Part shown: piece after piece, positions 5,613-10,450 of the stretch
Layout of the letters: the number at the start of each line of letters is the position of its first letter
Position numbering within the stretch: position 1 is the stretch's first letter
NCBI GenBank assembly: GCA_017432405.1
Contig: JAFRJF010000237.1
Location: 1 to 10,450, forward strand
From: Clostridia bacterium
GTDB taxonomy: Bacteria > Bacillota_A > Clostridia > Christensenellales > Aristaeellaceae
Length of the DNA: 10,450 nt
Direction: 5' to 3'
The notes under the pieces: model-generated
What the model was told of the DNA's origin: nothing
Seen by the model: the letters and a program-made list of their open reading frames with translations, nothing else
The model's database searches: none
Made by a program: the position numbers and the translations under genes

Positions 5613-7514
5613 CTATTCTATCTTCCACCCGTGTCCCGGATACTGCGCATCCAGTATCGCCGCCTGCGCCGGGGTGGCCCAGACGGTTTCCAGGTGTTCA
5701 AGGGCTTCCAGGCCACTGTAGTCCTGGCAATCCACCTCGTAGATGCCCAGCGTGCGCAGGCTGGACAGCGCGCACAGGCAGGAAAGGCTGTTCATCGAGA
5801 CGCCCTTCAGCTCCAGGACCTCCAGGCGGGGAAAGCGCAGCGGTTCGGTGGAGAGATACACCGGCTGCTCGGTGCGGTAGGAGAGCCGCTTCAGGCCGGT
5901 CAGCGCCTCCAGGTCCCGGGGCGACACGCCCTGGGCGTGGGTGACCTCCAGCGTCTCCAGCTCCAGCGCCGCCAGGTGGGGCACCAGAGAGGGCCAGAGC
6001 TTGCTCACCGTCAGCGCCTTGAGCCCCTTCAGCGCCTCCAGGGACGCATCGTCTCTGAAGGGCACGTCCACCAGGTTCAGTTCCTCCAGCGGCAGGCCGG
6101 ACAGCCCCGCGAGGGTTTGGACGCCTGTGCCGGCGATGGACAGCGCCCGCAGGTGGGGGAGGGTGGCGAGGACGCCGGTGTCCGACAGGTCGAGGCCGCT
6201 GACGTTCAGGGACGTCAGGTTCGGGTTGCCCTGAAGCGGCGACAGGTCCGTGACCGGGTTGTAGCCGATGCCCAGCGCTTGCAGCTTCGTACCCCGCAGC
6301 GCCGAGATATCGGAGATGCGCTGGCGGTACAGGCTCAGCGTCCTGAGGTTGGGCAGCGCCTTCAGGTCGTCCAGGCAGGCGATGCCCCCGTTTTCCCGCC
6401 AGAGTCCCCGGGCGTTCATGGCCGCGTCGTAGGGAAAGACGTTTTCACCCAGGAACCAGAACTGGCCGTCGTCGTCGTAGACCTGCCTGCCGAAGATGTG
6501 CAGCGCGGTGACGCTTTCCAGGTCCCCCGCCGTCAGCGGGCCCTCCGGCTTGTCCAGGGCCAGCCGCACCGCCTGCTCGATCAGGGGCTCCCGGAAGGCG
6601 TAAGGGCGGACGGTGAGGCGAATATGCAGCCAAGCGAGGCAGAGGACCGACAGCAGCGCGACCACCGCGACGGCGATGGCGGCGCGACGGCGCGTCAGGC
6701 CTTTTATGTTGTTTGGATCGCCTGCCGCGCGCCGCAGGGCGGCGAGCATGTCCTCGGCCCGCCGGTAGCGCATCTGGGGGTCGAACTGGGTGGCTTGCCG
6801 GACGATGGCCCGCAGGTCCGCGTCGATGTGGGCGTCGGCCGCCTCGTCGTATTCCTGGGTCAGGCAGTAGCGCAGCAGCACCCCCGCGGAATAGATGTCG
6901 CTGCGGGCGTCGGTCTGCCGGAAGCCGTATTGCTCGGGCGGGGCGGTGAGGCTGGTGCCCATGACCCGGGTGTCCGCGGCGTCGCCCGCCCGGTATTCCC
7001 GGGCGATGCCCAGGTCGATCAGGTGGAAATCGCCCCGGTCGTCCAGGATCACGTTTTGCGGCTTGATATCCCGGTGGATGACCGGCGGGCGCATGCGGTG
7101 CAGCACGATGAGCTGCTCCAGCACCGAGATCAGGCATTTCAGCGCCATGTCCCGGGCGATGCCGGGGCGGGCGGGCTCCGATTCCACGTATTCCTCCATC
7201 GACTGGCCGGGGATGTATTCCCGGACCAGCGCGCCGCTGTCCCCGGCTTCCAGGTATTCGATGGCAGAGGGAAAGCGGGCTGCCGCCGGGTCGCCGACCC
7301 GCTCCAGCCGCTTCAACAGTTCGTATTCATTTTTCAGGCACAGGCGCTCCTCCGGGGAGCGGGTGACCTTGATCAGCACCGCCCGGCCCGTGTCCCGGCG
7401 CTCGGCCAGGAACACCGCGCCGCTATCGTCGACCTTCTTGCAGGACAGGGCCCGGTATTCCCCGTCCACAAAGCGCGGCAGCGCCGCGGGGTCGAACGGG
7501 CGCGGCTCAGTCAT
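5613..7514 (-). CDS. Membrane Ser/Thr protein kinase with C-terminal leucine-rich repeats
   Basis: A PknB-type (Hanks) kinase of 633 residues. The kinase domain (about 15-262) shows VLIKV with catalytic K49, likely alpha-C Glu63, the catalytic loop HRDIKPQN (147-154), a DLG metal-binding motif (167-169), APPE (191-194) and DARSDIYSAGVLL. The Gly-rich loop is degenerate (around 28-36, VDDSGAVFL). A basic stretch (RRR, 275-277) precedes one transmembrane helix (about 278-298), so the kinase is cytoplasmic and the remainder faces outwards. Residues about 330-612 contain LxxLxLxx-type leucine-rich repeats (for example LPNLRTLSL, LPHLRALSI, FPRLEVLEL), plausibly a ligand-sensing domain in place of PASTA repeats. 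Its start ATG overlaps the regulator's stop (ATGACTGA), so the two are co-translated. Activity looks intact; the targets are unknown. Confidence 0.9.
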   Translation of the reverse strand: MTEPRPFDPAALPRFVDGEYRALSCKKVDDSGAVFLAERRDTGRAVLIKVTRSPEERLCLKNEYELLKRLERVGDPAAARFPSAIEYLEAGDSGALVREYIPGQSMEEYVESEPARPGIARDMALKCLISVLEQLIVLHRMRPPVIHRDIKPQNVILDDRGDFHLIDLGIAREYRAGDAADTRVMGTSLTAPPEQYGFRQTDARSDIYSAGVLLRYCLTQEYDEAADAHIDADLRAIVRQATQFDPQMRYRRAEDMLAALRRAAGDPNNIKGLTRRRAAIAVAVVALLSVLCLAWLHIRLTVRPYAFREPLIEQAVRLALDKPEGPLTAGDLESVTALHIFGRQVYDDDGQFWFLGENVFPYDAAMNARGLWRENGGIACLDDLKALPNLRTLSLYRQRISDISALRGTKLQALGIGYNPVTDLSPLQGNPNLTSLNVSGLDLSDTGVLATLPHLRALSIAGTGVQTLAGLSGLPLEELNLVDVPFRDDASLEALKGLKALTVSKLWPSLVPHLAALELETLEVTHAQGVSPRDLEALTGLKRLSYRTEQPVYLSTEPLRFPRLEVLELKGVSMNSLSCLCALSSLRTLGIYEVDCQDYSGLEALEHLETVWATPAQAAILDAQYPGHGWKIE

Positions 7515-7953
7515 TCCGGTACAGCCGCGCTTCGCCTTCCCGGGCCAGCAGCTCGTTGGCCGCCTCCATCGTATACTTCTGCTGGATCGCGAAGATCAGC
7601 AGCGCGTCCCTGCGTATCCGGGGATAGAGCCTGGCGGCGTCGGACAGGCGCAGCAGGCGCTCCGTCTCGTTCAGGTCCGCATGCAGGCAGAAGGCGATCC
7701 GCAGGATCATGTTGCGGCTGGGGCGCTTGGTGCCGTTCAGGATATGGTAGTAGTAGGAGCGCTCGATGCCGCAGCGATGGATCATGTCCTTGGGATAGAG
7801 CCCGCGGCGCTGCATCATTTCATACAACACGTCCTTCAGCGCGGGCTCGCCGTTTTCAGCGTGCCAGGCCACGGCCTCTTCGCTGGAGCGCGTACCACGG
7901 ATGAGGGAGAGCAGCCTGCCGGTGGTCAGCTTCCTGCGTTCTGTGGAATCCAT
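7507..7953 (-). CDS. Helix-turn-helix (XRE-like) regulator
   Basis: A 148-residue protein with a Cro/CI-like helix-turn-helix, roughly residues 39-93. It includes DVLYEMMQRRGL, then KDMIHRCGIERSYYYHILNG, then KRPSRNMILRIAFCL, matching the scaffold and recognition helices of the XRE fold. The remaining C-terminal part (about 94-148) is helical and of unknown role. The start at 7953 is chosen because AGAGGTGAG lies just upstream; in-frame extensions further 5' run through the promoter. It is first in a two-gene operon, overlapping the kinase gene by 8 nt. A transcription factor coupled to a membrane kinase suggests that the kinase modifies it, which is inference. Its likely targets are its own promoter and the divergent secreted-LRR gene. 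Confidence 0.8.
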   Translation of the reverse strand: MDSTERRKLTTGRLLSLIRGTRSSEEAVAWHAENGEPALKDVLYEMMQRRGLYPKDMIHRCGIERSYYYHILNGTKRPSRNMILRIAFCLHADLNETERLLRLSDAARLYPRIRRDALLIFAIQQKYTMEAANELLAREGEARLYRND

Positions 7954-7983
7954 GGTCTCACCTCTGACGAACATTTTTATATC

Positions 7984-8012
7984 AGTATAACATACGAAAA
8001 AAAGAGACGCAA
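7984..8012 (-). promoter_or_regulatory. Predicted promoter of the regulator-kinase operon
   Basis: On the minus strand, TTGCGT (8012-8007), 17 bp and TATACT (7989-7984), with TGT directly before the -10 (extended -10). A GTAT-AAC-ATAC inverted repeat (7985-7995) overlaps the -10, which could allow autoregulation. The start codon lies about 31 bp beyond the -10. Confidence 0.7.
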
Positions 8013-8046
8013 GAATCGGGGCTCTCAGTCGAAAAAAGTCTTCCGG

Positions 8047-8058
8047 TTGGTACACCAA
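8047..8058. promoter_or_regulatory. Operator-like inverted repeat in the divergent regulator/LRR intergenic region
   Basis: TTGGT-AC-ACCAA is a perfect 5+2+5 inverted repeat. Flanking CCG (8043-8045) and CGG (8061-8063) extend the symmetry imperfectly. It occupies the place where the -35 of the secreted-LRR gene would lie (18 bp before its -10), and that promoter has no recognisable -35. A regulator bound here could repress or replace -35 contacts. The neighbouring helix-turn-helix protein is the natural candidate, but binding is inference. Confidence 0.4.
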
Positions 8059-8073
8059 TTCGGGGCGGTGGTT

Positions 8074-8082
8074 TGTTATAAT
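8074..8082 (+). promoter_or_regulatory. Extended -10 promoter of the first secreted LRR gene
   Basis: TGT followed by TATAAT (8077-8082) is an ideal extended -10. No good -35 is present at 16-18 bp upstream. The start codon follows 36 bp after the -10, with GGAGG at 8106-8110. Confidence 0.65.
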
Positions 8083-8118
8083 ATGCCATAAGCCGAGTAA
8101 AAAAAGGAGGAAACGAGG

Positions 8119-9954
8119 ATGAAGAACTGTTTGAGGACGCTGTTGACTGTACTGCTGGCGATTTCACTGATGCTGACGGGGCTGGCCCTGGCGGAGGAGG
8201 CGCTGGAGATCGGCCAGGCAGTCGAGGGAGAGATGGACGCGCTGCCGGAGCTGGCGCTGGAGGACGGCGGACTGGCGATCGACGGCGCTGCGCTGGTGAC
8301 TGAGGACGTGGCGGCGAACGCCGAAGGCGACGAGATCGTCGCGAAGATCAACAAGGCGAACTTCCCGGACGCGACCTTCCGCAAGTACGTGCTGGCGAAC
8401 ATCGACGGCAATGGCGATGGGAAGCTGTCACGGAGCGAGGCCGAGGCCGTGACGGAGATCAATCTGCGCGACTATGAAGACCTGGAGAACGGTACCAACA
8501 AGATCACCTGCGCGAATCTGAAGGGCATCGAATACTTTGAGAACCTTGACCGGCTTTCGTGCGATGGCTGCGGTCTTACCGCTTTGGATGTCAGTAAGAA
8601 CACGCAGCTTCAATACCTGAACCCGTCGGAAAACCAGTTGACGAAGCTGGATGTCAGCAAGAACACGAAGCTGGTGGAGCTTTATGTCGATGATAACCGG
8701 CTAACGTCGCTGGATGTCAGCGCATGCACGAAGCTGAAGAAACTGGCCTGCCAGAAGAACCGGCTGAAGAAGCTGGACGTCTGCAAAGGCAGCGCGTTGG
8801 AGACACTGAGCTGCTATGAAAACAAGATCAAGAAGCTGGACGTGAGCAAGTGCATAAAGCTGGTGGAGCTGGAATGCAGTGAAAACCAGATCGCTGCGCT
8901 GGATGTGAGCAAGTGCGCAAAGCTGGTGGAGCTGAACTGCGGGGGCAATAAGATCACTGCGCTGGACTTGAGCAACAAGGCGAAGCTGAAGAAGTTGGAG
9001 TGTGACCGGAACGCGCTGACGAAGCTGGACGTGAGCAAGAACACGCAGCTTCAATACCTGAACCCATCGGAAAACCAGTTGACGAAGTTGGATGTCAGCA
9101 AGAACACGAAGCTGGTGGAGCTTTATGTCGATGATAACCGGCTGACGTCGCTGGATGTCAGCGCGTGCACGAAGTTGAAGAAACTGGCCTGCCAGAAGAA
9201 CCGGCTGAAGAAGCTTGACGTCGGCAAAGGCAGCGCGTTGGACATACTGACCTGCTATGAAAACCAGATCAAGAAGCTGGACGTGAGCAAGTGCACAGAG
9301 CTACAGGAACTGAGTTGCTATGACAACCAGATCGCCGTGCTGGATGTAAGCAAGTGCACAAACCTCGAGAATCTGAACTGCGCTAATAACCGGATCGCCA
9401 CGCTGGTGTTGGGCAAGAGTACAAGATTGGAAAGGCTGAATTGTGATCAAAATAAGATCGAAAAGTTGGATGTGAGCGCGCTGCCGAACTTGAAACATTT
9501 TATTTGCGCGTACAATCAGTTGACGGCGCTGGATGTGAGCAAAAACAAGAAGCTGGAAGTGCTGGCTTGCTATGCGAACCGGTTGACAGCGCTGGACGTG
9601 AGCAGGAACACACAGCTGAGGGTGTTGGATTGCGGAAAGAACCGGCTGACATCGGTGGACGTGACGAAGAACACGAAGCTGGCGCAATTGAACTGCGGGG
9701 AAAACCAGATCACGAAGCTGGACGTGAGCAAGAATAAGGGGCTGGAATTGCTTTGGACCTTCGACAGCCAGATCAAGACGATCGACATCAAGAATTGCCC
9801 TGGGCTGCAGGAGGCGCTGAAGCTGGAGAAGCGGGTGAGCAAGAAACGGGTTCAGTGGGGCCGCGAGGAGGAATATGGTTTTGCCGCTTATCTGGATATC
9901 GACAAAGGCACCAGCCTGACTGCGGGCAAGAAGGTGCTGTACAAAGGCGCATAG
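8119..9954 (+). CDS. Secreted leucine-rich repeat protein with EF-hand-like N-terminal module
   Basis: A 611-residue exported protein. A signal peptide (1-25) ends in ALA before EEA. An acidic linker (26-72) is followed by a small module with FPDATFRKYV (82-91) and a canonical EF-hand loop DGNGDGKLSRSE (96-107) that should bind calcium. After a Gly-Ile-Glu-Tyr-Phe transition (136-140) come leucine-rich repeats from residue 153. There are nineteen units of exactly 21 residues up to 551, plus a degenerate twentieth (552-572), with consensus LxxLDVSKNTxLxxLxCxxNx. Many units carry Cys at the same position, a cysteine ladder. The last ~40 residues match no domain I know. No LPXTG or membrane anchor is visible, so it is likely released or loosely wall-bound. 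GGAGG is 8 nt before the ATG. It is divergent from the regulator-kinase operon. Partner binding is presumed from the fold; no enzymatic role is evident. Confidence 0.88.
   Translation: MKNCLRTLLTVLLAISLMLTGLALAEEALEIGQAVEGEMDALPELALEDGGLAIDGAALVTEDVAANAEGDEIVAKINKANFPDATFRKYVLANIDGNGDGKLSRSEAEAVTEINLRDYEDLENGTNKITCANLKGIEYFENLDRLSCDGCGLTALDVSKNTQLQYLNPSENQLTKLDVSKNTKLVELYVDDNRLTSLDVSACTKLKKLACQKNRLKKLDVCKGSALETLSCYENKIKKLDVSKCIKLVELECSENQIAALDVSKCAKLVELNCGGNKITALDLSNKAKLKKLECDRNALTKLDVSKNTQLQYLNPSENQLTKLDVSKNTKLVELYVDDNRLTSLDVSACTKLKKLACQKNRLKKLDVGKGSALDILTCYENQIKKLDVSKCTELQELSCYDNQIAVLDVSKCTNLENLNCANNRIATLVLGKSTRLERLNCDQNKIEKLDVSALPNLKHFICAYNQLTALDVSKNKKLEVLACYANRLTALDVSRNTQLRVLDCGKNRLTSVDVTKNTKLAQLNCGENQITKLDVSKNKGLELLWTFDSQIKTIDIKNCPGLQEALKLEKRVSKKRVQWGREEEYGFAAYLDIDKGTSLTAGKKVLYKGA
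8575..9771 (+). repeat. 19 tandem 63-bp units coding 21-residue LRRs, with a duplicated 7-unit block
   Basis: The array keeps strict 63-bp phase over 1197 bp without an insertion or deletion. Units 1-7 (8575-9015) and 8-14 (9016-9456) are two copies of a block offset by 441 bp. Segment 8596-8854 and segment 9037-9295 are nearly identical, about 11 mismatches in 259 bp by hand count. Beyond that the blocks diverge. Several of the differences are synonymous third-position changes. Confidence 0.85.
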
Positions 9955-9963
9955 TGATATTAT
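9955..9963 (+). promoter_or_regulatory. Possible extended -10 for the second LRR gene
   Basis: TGA followed by TATTAT (9958-9963) begins immediately after the TAG stop of the first LRR gene (9952-9954), 47 bp before the next start. No -35 is evident, and the upstream sequence is coding. The 55-bp gap has no terminator hairpin, so the second gene may equally be read through from the first. Confidence 0.3.
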
Positions 9964-10009
9964 ACGGCAAGCGTGGAGAAGTATTTAATTGATAAAGGAG
10001 GCAACGAGG

Positions 10010-10450
10010 ATGAAGAACTGTTTGAGGACGCTGTTGACTGTACTGCTGGCGCTGTCGCTGCTGGCGGCGGGCATGGCCCTGGCGGAGGAGGCGCTGGAGC
10101 TCGGACTGGCCGTCGAGGGACCGGAGGAGATGGACGCGCTGCCGGAGCTGGCGCTGGAGGACGGCGGACTGGCGATCGACGGCGCGGCGCTGGTGACTGA
10201 GGACGTGGCGGCGAATGCCGAAGGCGACGAGATCGTCGCGAAGATCAACAAGGCGAACTTCCCGGCGGCGGACTTCCGCAATTACGTGCTGGCGAACATC
10301 GACAGCAATGGCGACAAGAAGCTGTCCAAGGCCGAGGCCGAGGCGGTGACCGAGCTGATGCTGCGCACCTACGAGGACGCGGAAGAAGGCATTAACGCGT
10401 GGAGCATTTCCACGCTGAAGGGCGTGGAATACTTCCCGAACCTGGAGCAG
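10010..10450 (+). CDS. Second secreted LRR-type protein, N-terminal part only (cut by window end)
   Basis: The frame is open for 147 codons to the window edge. It begins MKNCLRTLL, the same start as the preceding gene, and GGAGG again lies 8 nt upstream. The signal peptide (1-25) ends ALA before EEA. Residues 41-85 (from MDALPELAL to KANFP) are identical to the first protein. After that it diverges. FPAADFRNYV replaces FPDATFRKYV. The EF-hand loop is DSNGDKKLSKAE (98-109), with Lys instead of Gly at loop position 6, which may weaken calcium binding. The last residues (TLKGVEYFPNLEQ) correspond to the entry into the LRR array of its neighbour, so LRRs are expected just beyond the edge. It is a tandem paralogue, probably from recent duplication or gene conversion. 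Confidence 0.87.
   Translation, partial: MKNCLRTLLTVLLALSLLAAGMALAEEALELGLAVEGPEEMDALPELALEDGGLAIDGAALVTEDVAANAEGDEIVAKINKANFPAADFRNYVLANIDSNGDKKLSKAEAEAVTELMLRTYEDAEEGINAWSISTLKGVEYFPNLEQ

Noticed and set aside
3908..5944. Long plus-strand open frame overlapping the synthase in another frame
   Set aside because: Low-complexity Ala/Gly/Arg translation; the true frame carries both HKD motifs and membrane segments.
5610..7904. Long plus-strand open frame opposite the kinase and regulator
   Set aside because: Composition is typical of antisense GC-rich coding DNA; the minus-strand kinase has all its catalytic motifs.
7954..8058. Longer N-terminus for the HTH regulator, extending upstream to 8058
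   Set aside because: It would place the promoter inside the coding region; a good ribosome site precedes the start at 7953.
8575..9771. CRISPR-like or satellite periodic repeat
   Set aside because: The 63-bp period encodes 21-residue leucine-rich repeats with no spacers, so it is a protein repeat.
9973..10200. Small Gly-rich open frame at the start of the second LRR gene
   Set aside because: It is out of frame with the paralogous signal peptide that starts at 10010 after a clear GGAGG site.

Overview
The window is GC-rich Firmicutes-type DNA. It most likely comes from an anaerobic gut or rumen Clostridia member (Christensenellales/Oscillospirales-like); this is inferred from gene style, not from a marker gene. 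Supporting signs are strong GGAGG ribosome sites, a Glc-family PTS permease, a PknB-type kinase carrying leucine-rich repeats (LRRs), and secreted 21-residue-LRR proteins with an EF-hand-like N-terminal module. Five complete protein genes, one complete small regulator and one gene cut by the right edge can be supported. No tRNA, rRNA, transposase or CRISPR array is visible.

Layout. 1-377 is a gene-free, hairpin-rich repeat region, including two tandem 42-bp-spaced palindromes whose stems differ by compensating changes. 378-2006 (-) is an APC-family permease. 2176-3603 (-) is a PTS EIIBC permease of visibly lower GC than its neighbours. 3604-3965 is a divergent promoter region. 3966-5576 (+) is a cardiolipin-synthase-type phospholipase D protein. 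It converges on 5613-7514 (-), a membrane Ser/Thr kinase with an outer LRR domain, which is translationally coupled to the upstream HTH regulator gene 7507-7953 (-). Divergent from that operon are two tandem secreted LRR protein genes, 8119-9954 (+) and 10010 to beyond the window end (+).

How the parts may work together. The right half (HTH regulator, kinase with extracytoplasmic LRRs, divergent secreted LRR proteins, shared intergenic region with operator-like inverted repeats) looks like one envelope-signalling or surface-interaction locus. That link is inference from gene order and shared domain type. The left half is ordinary transport and lipid metabolism. Its gene boundaries carry a family of 16-17-bp palindromes (core TTCTGATTTGTCGC); one degenerate half-copy supplies the stop codon of the permease.

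The strongest unusual signals are the palindrome family, the covarying tandem hairpins at the left edge, the 7-repeat block duplication inside an indel-free LRR array, the near-identical N-termini of the tandem LRR genes, and the possible kinase/HTH/secreted-LRR module.
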